From NCBI RefSeq assembly GCF_004362245.1, contig NZ_SNWM01000004.1:1-64000 (forward strand): a DNA stretch of 64,000 nucleotides, in the 5' to 3' direction. Of this stretch, positions 41,918 to 52,460 are shown in pieces (position 1 is the first letter of the stretch; each line of letters starts with the position of its first letter). The translations under genes were made by a program, and so were the position numbers. Source of the DNA: Pedobacter duraquae (lineage in GTDB: Bacteria > Bacteroidota > Bacteroidia > Sphingobacteriales > Sphingobacteriaceae). The notes beneath the pieces were generated by a model. That model ran no database searches, was not told the origin of the DNA, and saw nothing but the letters and a program-made list of their open reading frames with translations.

Positions 41918-42403
41918 CTAATAAGCAACCCTATTTTTTTCTCCGTCAAATAAATTGCGGACATATACTTCATTCATTACCGTAGCGCATAATTCTCCCT
42001 GCTTGTTCCTGATTTCCATAGGGTATGCTCTGATAAATTTTCCTGTTGTGTTAAGCACCTCTTCTGCATCGGCAATCATCTCATCGGTAACTTTGATTGT
42101 GAAATAGAGGTGCCCGCGACCGGGTTTAAGGTATTGAATCGAGGCGCTTTTAAGCCATACCCTTACTTTAAAACCTTTGCGCTGCAAAATCTGGTCGAAT
42201 AACAATGCATAAAAAGGATCTGTGGCGGCATAAATCGTTCCGCCAAAGATAGATCCGTTGTAATTCGTGTTAAATAAACTCTTTGCAATCTTGACGTCGA
42301 CCCCCCTAAAACCGGGATGGAATTTCTGTACCCAGATACGCTGAAATAATAGTGGCGGGTATAAACACAAAGCCCATTTAAGGGTATTTTCGGAGACTAC
42401 CAT
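41918..42403 (-). CDS. DUF4442 hotdog-fold protein (thioesterase-like)
   Basis: 161 residues. DUF4442 features: LYPPLLFQRIWVQKFHPGFRGVDVKI at the start (in two parts), NTNYNGSIFGGTIYAATDPFYALL and KSASIQYLKPGRGHLYF. The family has a hotdog fold like acyl-CoA thioesterases; the substrate is unknown. First gene of the possible three-gene unit with the AlbA_2 and MATE genes. Divergent from the fasciclin gene with a 135-bp gap. Confidence 0.82.
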   Translation of the reverse strand: MVVSENTLKWALCLYPPLLFQRIWVQKFHPGFRGVDVKIAKSLFNTNYNGSIFGGTIYAATDPFYALLFDQILQRKGFKVRVWLKSASIQYLKPGRGHLYFTIKVTDEMIADAEEVLNTTGKFIRAYPMEIRNKQGELCATVMNEVYVRNLFDGEKNRVAY

Positions 42404-42538
42404 GATGTCTAAATATCAGAAAGATTATTGAAGTTTAAAATTATTTAACCGTTACCATCAAAATAAAACATAAAACCGACTGATAAATACTCACGTATGT
42501 AATCGAAACAAAACTTGTTCTACAAAATATTTTAACCT

Positions 42539-43150
42539 ATGAAAAAGCAATTTTTAACCCTGGGTCTTGCTGCATCTTTATTGATGTTTGCGGCAGCCTG
42601 TAATTCTAACAAAACAGACGCTTCGAATGCTGACAGCTCTACCATGAGCACGGATACGAGCATGACAACTACAACAACGGATACAACCATGCATACGCAG
42701 GAAGGTGTTGAAGTTGGCGGCGCATTGATGGTGCCTTCAAAAAACATCGTAGAAAATGCGATGGGATCTAGTGATCATACAACATTAGTAGCAGCGGTAA
42801 AGGCTGCCGGCCTGGTAGAAACATTAAGTGGTAAAGGGCCTTTCACTGTATTTGCACCAACTAATGCAGCATTTGCAAAATTACCAGCAGGTGCAGTAGA
42901 TAATTTGCTGAAACCGGCAATGAAGAAAGACTTGACCAATGTGTTGACTTACCACGTAGTTGCTGGTAGCTATAAATCTGCAGATTTAAAAGATGGCATG
43001 GAGCTGACTACAGTTCAGGGACAAAAGATTAAATTGACAAAAAAAGATGGTGCATGGTGGGTAAATGATGCGAAAATCACTATTCCTGATGTGATTAGCA
43101 GTAACGGTGTTACTTATGTTATCGACGGTGTATTAATGCCAAAAAAATAA
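42539..43150 (+). CDS. fasciclin-domain lipoprotein
   Basis: 203 residues. Lipoprotein signal with the lipobox ending at C21 (MFAAAC), then a Ser/Thr-rich linker (about 22-60) and one fasciclin (FAS1) domain (about 70-200): NIVENAMGSSDHTTLVAAVK, GPFTVFAPTNAAFAKLP and DVISSNGVTYVIDGVLMPK. Exposed on the envelope; FAS1 domains mediate adhesion or ligand binding. Followed by an intrinsic terminator and, 190 bp on, a small lipoprotein with a very similar N-terminus. Confidence 0.92.
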   Translation: MKKQFLTLGLAASLLMFAAACNSNKTDASNADSSTMSTDTSMTTTTTDTTMHTQEGVEVGGALMVPSKNIVENAMGSSDHTTLVAAVKAAGLVETLSGKGPFTVFAPTNAAFAKLPAGAVDNLLKPAMKKDLTNVLTYHVVAGSYKSADLKDGMELTTVQGQKIKLTKKDGAWWVNDAKITIPDVISSNGVTYVIDGVLMPKK

Positions 43151-43174
43151 GCTTTAGCTAATTAATTAATTTTT

Positions 43175-43209
43175 AAACGCCTTCCTGTATCAGAGGAGGG
43201 CGTTTTTTT
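43175..43209 (+). terminator. terminator of the fasciclin gene
   Basis: AAACGCCTTCCT pairs with AGGAGGGCGTTT (one G-T) around a short loop, followed by a T-run, 25 nt after the stop. Confidence 0.9.
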
Positions 43210-43337
43210 GTTTTAAACAAAACTTTTATGAGGCGACTCTGTTTTAAGTGATAAATAACCAATAATTATGAAACCGTCATTTGTTTTTAGTATACAACCA
43301 TGATAGCTTCATTTCCACTTAAAACAAACATAGTCTT

Positions 43338-43550
43338 ATGAAAAGAATGATTTTAAGTCTTGTTGTTGCAGGGTCCATGATATTGGCCACATCAGCATGC
43401 AATTCCACGAAGAATGTGTCTGAAACTTCAGACAGCACTACAATGGATTCAACTACAATGAGTACGCCAGCGGCGACAGACACTGTTAAAGTAACTGACA
43501 CAGCCAAAACTACTCCACCAGACACTACAAGAAAAACTCCACCAATGTAG
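43338..43550 (+). CDS. small Ser/Thr-rich lipoprotein
   Basis: 70 residues. Lipobox ending at C21 (LATSAC), exactly where the fasciclin lipoprotein has it, then CNSTK and a Thr/Ser/Pro-rich tail (STTMDSTTMSTPAATDTVKV). No folded domain. It shares the N-terminus and linker style of the preceding gene but lacks the FAS1 domain, so it may be a truncated duplicate or a genuine small surface lipoprotein. It has its own hairpin terminator, which supports it as a real gene. Function unknown. Confidence 0.7.
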   Translation: MKRMILSLVVAGSMILATSACNSTKNVSETSDSTTMDSTTMSTPAATDTVKVTDTAKTTPPDTTRKTPPM

Positions 43551-43560
43551 TTAATCATAA

Positions 43561-43592
43561 AAAAGAGGCCGGTATTTATATCGGCCTCTTTT
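43561..43592 (+). terminator. terminator of the small lipoprotein gene
   Basis: Perfect 11-bp stem AAAAGAGGCCG (43561-43571) with CGGCCTCTTTT (43582-43592) and a T-run, 11 nt after the stop. Confidence 0.92.
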
Positions 43593-43768
43593 TTATGCAA
43601 TTAATTTTCGCAGATCCTTCGTGCATTCACACCTGATCTCGACTCGTATTTGTCATATTTAAGCAGCAGGTGTTAATACCGTTATCTAGCATACAGCACC
43701 ATGACTTAAACGAAATTTGTTTCTTAGCTATAATTTGTCGTAATTCAGATTCCAAATCTAAATTACGT

Positions 43769-44995
43769 ATGAACGCTGAATCCGCTGCGAACAAAAAGAT
43801 CTATCTGCTGGTACTAGTGGCCGCCCTGGGCTATTTTGTAGATATTTACGACCTCCTGCTTTTTTTGATTATTAAGAATAAAAGTCTGACCGACCTGGGT
43901 GTTCCGGCAGATAAATTGACGGCCACGGGATTATCGTTAATGAACTGGCAAATGGCTGGTTTGCTGATTGGTGGGATCCTTTGGGGAATCCTAGGCGATA
44001 AAAAAGGCAGATTGTCGGTTTTATTCGGCTCAATTTTGATGTATTCTGTCGCTAATATTGCCAATGGTTTTGTCCACACGATACCTTTATATGCTACCTT
44101 TCGGTTTATTGCCGGGATCGGCCTGGCCGGAGAACTAGGTGCGGGCATTACGCTGGTTGCAGAATCTATGACCAAGGAGAAACGTGGTTACGGAACAATG
44201 CTGGTAGCGGGGATCGGTTTAATGGGCGCAGTGGCGGCTTATATAGTGGGTGACCTGTTTCAATGGCGGACGGCTTTTTTTGTTGGCGGTGGACTGGGTT
44301 TTCTTTTACTCGCACTCAGACTTGGCGTATTTGAATCTGGGATGTTCCAGAAGATGGCTCAGACGCAAGTTAAAAAAGGAAGCTTCCTGATGTTGTTTTC
44401 TGATAAGAAGCGTTTTTTTAAATACCTGAATTGTATTTTGATCGCTGTTCCACTCTGGTTTGTTGTGGGCATCCTCGTTGGTATCGCACCAGATTTTGGT
44501 AAAGCCCTGAACGCTAAAGAACTATTGGATAATGGTAAAGGAGTGATGTTTACCTATATCGGGATTTCGCTGGGCGACTTTTTATCAGGTAGCTTAAGTC
44601 AGGTCTTCCAAACAAGAAAGAAAATTGTCTATATTTTTATCTCACTTACTTTTGTCACCATTCTCATCTATCTCTTCAGAACAGGATGGACGGCATTTGA
44701 GTTCTATACGTTGTGTTTGTTTTTCGGCCTATTTACGGGCTATTGGGTGGTGTTTGTCACCATGGCAGCAGAACAGTTTGGGACGAATTTACGCGCTACC
44801 GTAACTACGAGTGTACCAAATATGGTGCGGGGATCATTGATTCTTGTATCGATCCTTTTCCAATGGCTCAGAACGGAGATCGGTATCATTCACGCAGCAT
44901 TAGCGGTAGCAATTTTGCTGGTTGCACTGGCATTCATCGCACTGTATAACCTTGAAGAAACCTATGGACGCGATCTAAATTTCGTGGAGGAGTAG
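43769..44995 (+). CDS. MFS transporter, proline/betaine-like group
   Basis: 408 residues from the ATG at 43769; an ORF opening at 43670 adds 33 residues with no membrane character. About twelve helices. MFS motif A GILWGILGDKKGRLSVL, and ATFRFIAGIGLAGELGAGITL with ESMTKEKRGYGT as in the sugar-acid/ProP-like MFS branch. Second half GDFLSGSLSQVFQTRKK and EQFGTNLRATVTTSVPNMVR. Substrate unknown. It stands alone after two lipoprotein genes, with about 130 bp to hemF. Confidence 0.87.
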   Translation: MNAESAANKKIYLLVLVAALGYFVDIYDLLLFLIIKNKSLTDLGVPADKLTATGLSLMNWQMAGLLIGGILWGILGDKKGRLSVLFGSILMYSVANIANGFVHTIPLYATFRFIAGIGLAGELGAGITLVAESMTKEKRGYGTMLVAGIGLMGAVAAYIVGDLFQWRTAFFVGGGLGFLLLALRLGVFESGMFQKMAQTQVKKGSFLMLFSDKKRFFKYLNCILIAVPLWFVVGILVGIAPDFGKALNAKELLDNGKGVMFTYIGISLGDFLSGSLSQVFQTRKKIVYIFISLTFVTILIYLFRTGWTAFEFYTLCLFFGLFTGYWVVFVTMAAEQFGTNLRATVTTSVPNMVRGSLILVSILFQWLRTEIGIIHAALAVAILLVALAFIALYNLEETYGRDLNFVEE

Positions 44996-45126
44996 CAATT
45001 GATTGTGTTTTTAGCGTCAATAGCGATAGCCTTTCTTGATTAAGGGGAACGTTTTGATAACTTTGAGCCTTAAAAAAAGACCGAGAATATCTGGCGCATA
45101 TCGCGTGTTGATATTATATATAGTAT

Positions 45127-46020
45127 ATGTTTAGAGAAAAAGTTGTAGCAGCATACCAGCAAATTCAGGATGAGATCTGCCTTGCCTTAGAGCAGGCAGA
45201 TGGTGTAGCAAAGTTTGAACAGGAACTTTGGGAACGCGAGGGTGGTGGCGGAGGTCGCACCCGCGTTATTCAGAATGGAGAGGTTATAGAAAAAGGTGGG
45301 GTAAATTTCTCTGCAGTACATGGGGTGTTACCAGATACCATCAAAAAAGCTTTTAAAGTGGATGAAGAAGAATTCTTTGCCACAGGTGTATCTATCGTAA
45401 TTCATCCTAAAAGTCCAATGGTTCCGATTATCCACCTCAACATCCGATATTTCGAATTGAACGAACAGATGCGCTGGTTTGGTGGTGGCATCGACCTCAC
45501 TCCGCATTACGTGCTGGATGGTGACGCACGTTTTTTTCATCAGCAACTTAAAAATACATGCGATCGTTTCAGTCCGGAGTTCTATGCAGATTTCAAAAAG
45601 CGGGCTGACAATTATTTCTTTATCAAACACAGGAATGAAACAAGGGGCGTTGGCGGTATCTTTTATGACCGGTTACAGCCTGAAAACACAGGTCTCAGTT
45701 ACGAAGAGATTCTTGACTTTTCCGTCGCCGTAGGCCAAACTTTCGCGCCAACCTATACAGAACTGATTGCAAGAAACAGAGATACTGCTTATACGCCAGA
45801 TCAGCAGGAGTGGCAATACCTGCGCAGAAGCCGCTATGCAGAGTTTAATCTGGTTTACGACTCCGGTACAAAGTTCGGTCTGGAAACAAACGGAAGGATA
45901 GAATCCATTCTGATGAGCTTGCCCCCGATGGCCAAATGGACCTATAATTTCACACCAGCAGAAAACAGTCAGGAGGCACTTACTCTGGATCGGTTAAGAA
46001 AAGGGATAGACTGGGTTTAA
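45127..46020 (+). CDS. hemF: oxygen-dependent coproporphyrinogen III oxidase
   Basis: 297 residues. Converts coproporphyrinogen III to protoporphyrinogen IX with O2 in haem synthesis; cytosolic. Motifs: WEREGGGGGRTRVIQNG, HLNIRYFE, WFGGGIDLTPHY, RGVGGIFYDRL and SRYAEFNLVYDSGTKFGLETN. Length and motifs fit HemF, not the radical SAM HemN. It lies 97 bp before gyrA on the same strand and may be its own transcript. Confidence 0.97.
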   Translation: MFREKVVAAYQQIQDEICLALEQADGVAKFEQELWEREGGGGGRTRVIQNGEVIEKGGVNFSAVHGVLPDTIKKAFKVDEEEFFATGVSIVIHPKSPMVPIIHLNIRYFELNEQMRWFGGGIDLTPHYVLDGDARFFHQQLKNTCDRFSPEFYADFKKRADNYFFIKHRNETRGVGGIFYDRLQPENTGLSYEEILDFSVAVGQTFAPTYTELIARNRDTAYTPDQQEWQYLRRSRYAEFNLVYDSGTKFGLETNGRIESILMSLPPMAKWTYNFTPAENSQEALTLDRLRKGIDWV

Positions 46021-46116
46021 TTTTTTCCACAATACGCTTAAACGCTATTATTTTCTTAAATTCGCAAGGTTAATACAATACCCTTTTTTAAATCGTTTTA
46101 ACGAATAACAATTTAT

Positions 46117-48741
46117 ATGGCAGAAGATTTTGAAAATCAGGAAAGCGATAAAATAATTAAGATCAATATTGATGAGCAGATGAAGTCTGCTTATATCGAT
46201 TATTCGATGTCTGTTATTGTATCCCGTGCTTTACCTGATGTGCGCGACGGACTTAAACCAGTACACCGCCGTGTTTTATATGGAATGCTTGATTTAGGTT
46301 TGGCAAATAATAAACCTTTCAAGAAATCCGCCCGTATCGTAGGAGAGGTTCTCGGTAAGTATCACCCACATGGTGATTCATCTGTGTACATGACGATGGT
46401 CAGGATGGCACAGGAGTGGAGTTTACGATATATGATGGTTGACGGACAGGGTAACTTTGGTTCTATTGACGGTGATTCGCCGGCAGCCATGCGTTATACT
46501 GAGGCAAGATTCAGCAAGATGGCTGAAGAAATGCTGGCCGATATCAATAAGGATACTGTAGATTTCCAGCTTAACTTTGATGATTCCCTGCAGGAGCCAA
46601 CTGTATTGCCTTCAAAAGTTCCAAACTTATTGATCAACGGTGCTTCTGGTATCGCTGTAGGTATGGCAACAAATATGCCTCCGCATAACATTACGGAAGT
46701 TATCAATGGTACGATTGCCTATATTGAGAACAACGAAATTACCATTGCTGAACTGATGAAGTTCATTAAGGCACCTGATTTTCCTACAGGTGCGATTATA
46801 TATGGTTATACTGGTGTTCAGGAAGCTTTTGAAACCGGTCGTGGCCGTATAGTAATGCGTGCGAAAGCGGAAATCGAAAGTCATAAAGACAGAGAAACGA
46901 TTATCGTTACAGAAATCCCTTATCAGGTGAATAAAGCCATGATGATTGAGCGTACTGCTGAATTGGTTGGTGAGAAAAAACTGGAAGGTATTTCAAATAT
47001 CAAAGATGAGTCTAACAAAGATGGTATCCGTATCGTTTACGAAATTAAACGTGATGCAAATGCCTCTATCGTTTTAAATAATCTGTTTAAACAAACTGCG
47101 CTTCAAACTTCATTCAGTGTAAATAATATTGCATTGGTGAACGGCCGTCCGCAGATGTTAAATCTGAAAGATCTGATCAGACATTTCGTGGATCACAGAC
47201 ATCAGGTTGTGATCAGACGTACTAAGTATGAGCTTTCTGAAGCTCAGAAACGTGCACACATCCTGGAAGGTTTATTGATCGCATTAGATCACCTGGATGA
47301 AGTGATCAAGTTGATCCGTGCCGCAAATACACCTGAGGATGCCAGATTAGGTTTGATTGAGCAATTTAACTTAAGTGATATCCAGGCGAGAGCAATCCTG
47401 GACATGACCCTACGTAGGTTGACAGGTCTGGAAAGAGACAAGATCAAAGAAGAATATGCTGAGTTGATGAAATTAATTGATTACTTGCAGTCGATCCTCG
47501 ATGATGAAGGACTGAGAATGCAGATTATCAAGGATGAGTTGACTGAAATGCTGGAGAAATATGGCGATGAGCGTAGAACGCAAATTGTACATTCTGCAGA
47601 GGATATGAGCATGGAAGACTTTATTGAGGATGAAGAGGTAGTAATCACCATTTCTCATGAAGGTTATATCAAACGTACTCCTGCAACAGAATACCGTACG
47701 CAGGCACGTGGTGGTAAAGGTTCTAAAGGAAGCGATTCCCGTAATGAAGACTTTATTGAGCACCTGTTAATTGCATCGAACCACAACTATATGTTGTTCT
47801 TTACTGAAACTGGTCGCTGTTTCTGGCTGAGGGTTTACGAAATTCCTGAAGGCTCAAGATTAAGTAAAGGAAGAGCAATTCAGAATATCATCAATATTCC
47901 GAAGGAAGAAAAGATTAAAGCCTATATCAAGGTTAAAAACCTGAAAGATCAGGATTACCTGGAGAACAACTTTATCATTATGTGTACCAAAAAAGGTACC
48001 ATTAAGAAAACATCACTGGAAGCTTATTCACGTCCAAGGGTGAACGGAATTAACGCGATCAACATCAACGAAGGTGATCAACTGTTAGAAGCAAGCTTAA
48101 CAAGCGGCAGCAGCGAAATCGTTATGGCATTACGTTCTGGTCGTGCAATCAGGTTCAACGAATCTACTGTTAGACCGATGGGAAGAACAGCTACAGGTGT
48201 GCGTGGTGTAACACTTGCACATGATAAAGATGAGGTTGTTGGCATGATTGCTGTGGATGATCCGGCTGTAACGGTACTCGTGGTATCGGAAAAAGGCTAC
48301 GGAAAACGTACAGATATCGAAGATTACAGGGTAACGAACAGGGGTGGTAAAGGTGTTAAAACCATTAGCATCACAGAGAAAACAGGTGATCTGATTGCAA
48401 TTAAAAATGTAACGGACGCTGACGACCTGATGATCATTAATAAGTCTGGTATCGTAATCAGAATTGTAGTGAGTGGACTGCGCGTAATGGGCAGGGCAAC
48501 ACAGGGAGTGAAGCTGATCAATTTAAAAGGTAATGATGCAATTGCATCGGTAGCTAAAATTGAACATGAGGATGATGAAGAGGAAGTTGAAGAAGGTGTA
48601 ATTGCTGACGAGGCAAGTGCAGATGGAACAGCAGCCGAAACAACTGAAGATACTGCAACAACAGACGAAGTGGCGGAAGAAGATCCCGAAACTGAAGATG
48701 ATGAAGCCGAGGATGACGAGCCGGAAGAAAATGATAATTAA
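46117..48741 (+). CDS. gyrA: DNA gyrase subunit A
   Basis: 874 residues. Breakage-reunion domain with the active Tyr127 in [10 protein letters not shown]; beta-pinwheel C-terminal domain beginning with the GyrA box QARGGKG at 529-535 (canonical QRRGGKG, so the second position is Ala), with further repeats such as [10 protein letters not shown]. The C-terminus is a long acidic tail ([12 protein letters not shown]... to PEENDN, roughly residues 815-874). In the quinolone region [14 protein letters not shown], Met92 occupies the place of E. coli Asp87. Introduces negative supercoils with GyrB. Followed by TPR genes. Confidence 0.97.
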   Translation: MAEDFENQESDKIIKINIDEQMKSAYIDYSMSVIVSRALPDVRDGLKPVHRRVLYGMLDLGLANNKPFKKSARIVGEVLGKYHPHGDSSVYMTMVRMAQEWSLRYMMVDGQGNFGSIDGDSPAAMRYTEARFSKMAEEMLADINKDTVDFQLNFDDSLQEPTVLPSKVPNLLINGASGIAVGMATNMPPHNITEVINGTIAYIENNEITIAELMKFIKAPDFPTGAIIYGYTGVQEAFETGRGRIVMRAKAEIESHKDRETIIVTEIPYQVNKAMMIERTAELVGEKKLEGISNIKDESNKDGIRIVYEIKRDANASIVLNNLFKQTALQTSFSVNNIALVNGRPQMLNLKDLIRHFVDHRHQVVIRRTKYELSEAQKRAHILEGLLIALDHLDEVIKLIRAANTPEDARLGLIEQFNLSDIQARAILDMTLRRLTGLERDKIKEEYAELMKLIDYLQSILDDEGLRMQIIKDELTEMLEKYGDERRTQIVHSAEDMSMEDFIEDEEVVITISHEGYIKRTPATEYRTQARGGKGSKGSDSRNEDFIEHLLIASNHNYMLFFTETGRCFWLRVYEIPEGSRLSKGRAIQNIINIPKEEKIKAYIKVKNLKDQDYLENNFIIMCTKKGTIKKTSLEAYSRPRVNGINAININEGDQLLEASLTSGSSEIVMALRSGRAIRFNESTVRPMGRTATGVRGVTLAHDKDEVVGMIAVDDPAVTVLVVSEKGYGKRTDIEDYRVTNRGGKGVKTISITEKTGDLIAIKNVTDADDLMIINKSGIVIRIVVSGLRVMGRATQGVKLINLKGNDAIASVAKIEHEDDEEEVEEGVIADEASADGTAAETTEDTATTDEVAEEDPETEDDEAEDDEPEENDN

Positions 48742-48769
48742 CTAATTGATTGAAAATTTAAGAAAGATT

Positions 48770-49855
48770 ATGAAAAAAGTACTTCTTAGTATTTTATTAG
48801 CAGGTGCTGCGAGTGCAACATTTGCCCAGAAAAGTGAAGTTGCCGAAGCAAAGAAAGCTTGGGGTATGTTCCAGATTACTTCCAGAGGTAATCAGGCTGT
48901 TGACAAACAACTTGAAGCGCTTAACGGTGCTATCGCACACACCGATAAAGCGATTGCTGATCCAAAATCGAAAGATATGGTTGATGCCTGGTCTTATAGA
49001 GCTTTATTGACGTCGGCAGCTGCATTAATTGATACAGTTAACCTTGATAAGGCAGATGCCAATATTAAATTGGCACAAGAAGCTGTAGAAAAAGCAAAAG
49101 CGCTTGATGCAAAAGGTACTGAAAAAGAGAATATTGCCTTAGCTGAAACCAACATCACTAACGGTGTTAGAAATTCAGGTGTACTTTTTTATCAAAAGAA
49201 GAACTTCAAAGCGGCTTACGATAAATTTGTACAAGCTACAGTTATTACGCCAACTGATACTGCAATGTACCTGAATGCTGGTATTGCTGCCCGTAATATG
49301 GATGATTATCCTAAAATGATCGAGCAGTATAAGAAAGTGATTGCTTTGAACTCTCCGCAGTCAGCTGCACTGTATGATGAGATCATTGACGTAACGCTTG
49401 CTAAACAAAGCGATACGACTACTGCATTAGCCTTACTTAAGGATGCAAAAGCAAAATATCCTGACAATATCCGTTTTATCACTACAGAAACTGATATTTA
49501 TCTGAAAAAAGGTGATATCGAGCATGCTGAAGCAATGTTGTCTACATTAATCGCAAAAGAACCTACAAATGCAAGTTTCCAGGCTGCGTTGGGTAATGTA
49601 TACCTGCAACAAGCACTTAAAATGCAAAATTCTTTAAATGCAATTGATGCTAAGAAAGTTAAGGAATACAATGCTGCTAAAGAAAAAAGAGATGGATTAG
49701 TTGAAAAATCTGTTCCTTACTTCAAAAAAGCATTAGAGCTGGATGCTAACAATGTTACTGCATTGGAGAACCTTAAAACGATCTATAGCTTTAAGAATGA
49801 TACCAAAAGTTACAACGAGATTAAAGCACGTTTAGAAGCTTTATCAAAAAAATAA
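48770..49855 (+). CDS. secreted TPR protein
   Basis: 361 residues from the ATG at 48770; an upstream TTG would add 8 residues. Signal peptide cut after ATFAQ. TPR repeats in the middle and C-terminal half: NSGVLFYQKKNFKAAYDKF, AMYLNAGIAARNMDDYPKMI, DIYLKKGDIEHAEAMLSTL and SVPYFKKALELDANNVTAL. Periplasmic scaffold or outer-membrane-associated role is likely; partner unknown. 28 nt after gyrA, so co-transcription is possible. A second, related TPR gene follows after a terminator. Confidence 0.82.
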   Translation: MKKVLLSILLAGAASATFAQKSEVAEAKKAWGMFQITSRGNQAVDKQLEALNGAIAHTDKAIADPKSKDMVDAWSYRALLTSAAALIDTVNLDKADANIKLAQEAVEKAKALDAKGTEKENIALAETNITNGVRNSGVLFYQKKNFKAAYDKFVQATVITPTDTAMYLNAGIAARNMDDYPKMIEQYKKVIALNSPQSAALYDEIIDVTLAKQSDTTTALALLKDAKAKYPDNIRFITTETDIYLKKGDIEHAEAMLSTLIAKEPTNASFQAALGNVYLQQALKMQNSLNAIDAKKVKEYNAAKEKRDGLVEKSVPYFKKALELDANNVTALENLKTIYSFKNDTKSYNEIKARLEALSKK

Positions 49856-49871
49856 CCACTAAGAATGGATT

Positions 49872-49905
49872 AAAAGAGGGATAAATTTTATCCCTCTTTT
49901 TTTTT
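49872..49905 (+). terminator. terminator after the first TPR gene
   Basis: AAAAGAGGGAT and ATCCCTCTTTT form an 11-bp stem around AAATTTT, followed by a long T-run. Confidence 0.93.
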
Positions 49906-49933
49906 GCATAAATTTGTGGGAGACACCCGCCGT

Positions 49934-51076
49934 ATGACTATAAAAACGACATTTTCAGTATTACTTGTTTTGTTTTCCTTGTCTGTAGCTGCACAGAAGA
50001 CGCAGGTTCAAATTGCAAGAAATGCATTGGGTAAGCTGCAATCGGCCATTGTTGCCGGTCAGGATAGTAAAAAGCAGATTATCATCATAGGAGAGGGGAT
50101 CAAGGCAACTGAACTGGCAAAGAAAGACCGGAGGACAAAAAATTGGCCCGAAACCTGGGCGATCAGCGCTTATTTAACCTCTTATCTGGCCTTAATTGAC
50201 GAGAACGACCAGAGTTCGGAGCAAAGTTTTTCGGCGGCCACAGAATCAATCGACTCTGCTAAGACATACGACAAATACCAGGACAACTCGAATCTGATTA
50301 ATGCTGCACTATTGAATGTTACAATTAAAAAGCAGGATAAGGGGAATGCAGCGTATAATGCCGGAGATTATGTAACTGCATATGCATACTTGAAGGAAGT
50401 GAGTGATTTTTTTCCTAAGGATAGCACGCTGGCAATTAACACGGCATTGGCTGCTCAAAATATCCGCAGTTACGATAATGCACTCGTTTATTTTAAGCGG
50501 GCAAAGGATAACGGCGTTAAAAATCCTGTTTTATTTCAGTCGCTGGCCAATCTGTATGCCGGTAAATTTGATACCGAAAATGCAATTAAAACATTGCAGG
50601 AAGGTTTAAAACTCAATCCCTATAATACCTTTATCACCTATGATTATATTAATATACTGCTCGATAATGAGCATTATGCTGAAGCAAGTCAGGTCATAGA
50701 AAATTCGCTTAAAGTAGAAAACAGAAATAAATTGCTGTTTTATCTCTACGGATATCTGCAACAGGTTAACGGCAACAATGCTACAGCAGAACTTGCTTAT
50801 AAGCGTGCCCTTGGATTGGATCAGAATTACTATGACGCACTATATCAACTTGGATTGGCATATATCAATACAGCTAACGAACAACTGAAGTCTAATCAGA
50901 AAGATCATGTAGAGAATTTTACAGCCAGCATGAATCGTGCTGAGTTTACTTTATTGCAGGCGCATGAGATCAATCCAAATGATAAGTCGGCCATCCAGTT
51001 GCTGATTGATATTTATACCCGTAAAAATAGATTGGATAAAGTCCAAGAGCTAAAAAGAAAATTGCAGGAATTTTAG
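49934..51076 (+). CDS. secreted TPR protein, paralogue of the preceding one
   Basis: 380 residues from the ATG at 49934, with a signal peptide cut after LSVAAQ. Same layout as the upstream gene: an N-terminal region (KTQVQIARNALGKLQSAI) followed by TPR units (GNAAYNAGDYVTAYAYLKEV, SLANLYAGKFDTENAIKTLQ, DALYQLGLAYINTANEQLK). The two probably arose by tandem duplication and have diverged widely. Partner and role unknown. Confidence 0.82.
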   Translation: MTIKTTFSVLLVLFSLSVAAQKTQVQIARNALGKLQSAIVAGQDSKKQIIIIGEGIKATELAKKDRRTKNWPETWAISAYLTSYLALIDENDQSSEQSFSAATESIDSAKTYDKYQDNSNLINAALLNVTIKKQDKGNAAYNAGDYVTAYAYLKEVSDFFPKDSTLAINTALAAQNIRSYDNALVYFKRAKDNGVKNPVLFQSLANLYAGKFDTENAIKTLQEGLKLNPYNTFITYDYINILLDNEHYAEASQVIENSLKVENRNKLLFYLYGYLQQVNGNNATAELAYKRALGLDQNYYDALYQLGLAYINTANEQLKSNQKDHVENFTASMNRAEFTLLQAHEINPNDKSAIQLLIDIYTRKNRLDKVQELKRKLQEF

Positions 51077-51210
51077 TTGAAAATGGGGAGTGTTAATCTC
51101 TGTTTCTTTCTTCTACTTAACATAATATTAATTATGATACAGATATTAATTTCTGAAATCCGGGAAGAATAAATAACTTGTCTACATTATCTTATTAACG
51201 TCTTTAACGC

Positions 51211-52437
51211 ATGGCCAAGAATAAAAAATCAGCTGTAGGTTTTATTTTTATTACGCTACTCATTGATTTTACCGGATTTGGAATTATTATTCCGGTGCTT
51301 CCAAAATTAATTGAAGAACTTACTGGCGGCGGACTTAGTCAGGCTGCAATTTACGGTGGCTGGTTAACAATTTCTTATTCAGTTATGCAGTTTATAAGTG
51401 CACCGGTATTAGGCGGCTTGAGTGACCGGTTTGGTCGTAGACCAATTTTATTGGGATCTTTATTTGGCCTCGGACTGGATTATATTTTTCTTGCTTTTGC
51501 ACCCAGTATTCTCTGGCTTTTTGTAGGCCGGATTGTTGCAGGAATCACCGGAGCAAGTTTCACTACAGCTCAGGCGTATATTGCAGATGTGAGCGAACCC
51601 GAAAAGCGTGCACAAAATTTTGGTATGGTTGGCGCAGCCTTTGGCATCGGATTTATTGTGGGCCCAGTTTTGGGTGGCTTGTTTAGTCAGTTCGGACTTC
51701 GCGTTCCATTTATGATCGCTGCCGGATTGTCCTTGCTAAACTGGCTTTATGGTTATTTCATTTTACCGGAATCGTTGAAACCCGAAAATCGCCGGAAGTT
51801 TGAATGGAAACGTGCCAATCCAGTTGGTTCTATTTTGCATATTCGTAAGTATCCTGCTTTGGGCGGTCTGCTCCTCTCCCTCCTGCTTTTATATGTTGCG
51901 GCACATTCCGTACAATCTACATGGACTTATTACACGATGCTAAAGTTTAATTGGTCTGAAGCCTGGGTTGGTTATTCCCTTGGTTTTGTGGGTATTGTGG
52001 TTGGCTTGGTACAGGGATTGTTAATCCGGGTCATCATCCCTAAAATCGGCCAACACAAGGCAGTATTTTTCGGACTTTTGCTTTATATCCTGGGTTTTAC
52101 ATTGTTTGCCTTTGCCACAAAAGGCTGGATGATGTTTGCCTTTATGCTGCCTTACGGACTAGCAGGGATCTTTGGTCCAGCTATGCAGGGCATTATTTCA
52201 AACGATGTTCCACCAAATGGACAGGGAGAAATTCAGGGTATTATGGCTGGACTGATGAGCATCTCATCAATCATCGGTCCGCTGATTATGACCAATTTGT
52301 TCTCTTATTTCACAAGTAGCGGAAGCCCGGTTTATTTCCCGGGATCTCCATTTATACTGGGTGCGGTGTTAACAGTATTGTGTTTATTTATTTGCATGCG
52401 CACCCTTAAAAATCACCATCCACAACAATCAAAATAA
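51211..52437 (+). CDS. TCR/Tet-type MFS efflux transporter
   Basis: 408 residues, twelve helices. Motif [20 protein letters not shown]-terminal [19 protein letters not shown]; motif C-like [19 protein letters not shown], all as in the TetA/DHA1 drug-efflux branch; [19 protein letters not shown] in the second half is also typical of TetA-like proteins. Chromosomal members of this branch are often general drug or metabolite exporters, so tetracycline resistance should not be assumed. 23 nt before the FUSC gene, so they may be one operon. Confidence 0.9.
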   Translation: MAKNKKSAVGFIFITLLIDFTGFGIIIPVLPKLIEELTGGGLSQAAIYGGWLTISYSVMQFISAPVLGGLSDRFGRRPILLGSLFGLGLDYIFLAFAPSILWLFVGRIVAGITGASFTTAQAYIADVSEPEKRAQNFGMVGAAFGIGFIVGPVLGGLFSQFGLRVPFMIAAGLSLLNWLYGYFILPESLKPENRRKFEWKRANPVGSILHIRKYPALGGLLLSLLLLYVAAHSVQSTWTYYTMLKFNWSEAWVGYSLGFVGIVVGLVQGLLIRVIIPKIGQHKAVFFGLLLYILGFTLFAFATKGWMMFAFMLPYGLAGIFGPAMQGIISNDVPPNGQGEIQGIMAGLMSISSIIGPLIMTNLFSYFTSSGSPVYFPGSPFILGAVLTVLCLFICMRTLKNHHPQQSK

Positions 52438-52460
52438 CTATAAAACTGTTTAGCTAGCGG

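Noticed and set aside
51211..52437. Acquired tetracycline resistance gene
   Set aside because: It belongs to the broad TetA-like MFS branch, but it is in a core region with no mobile element or regulator next to it, so a specific resistance claim is not supported.
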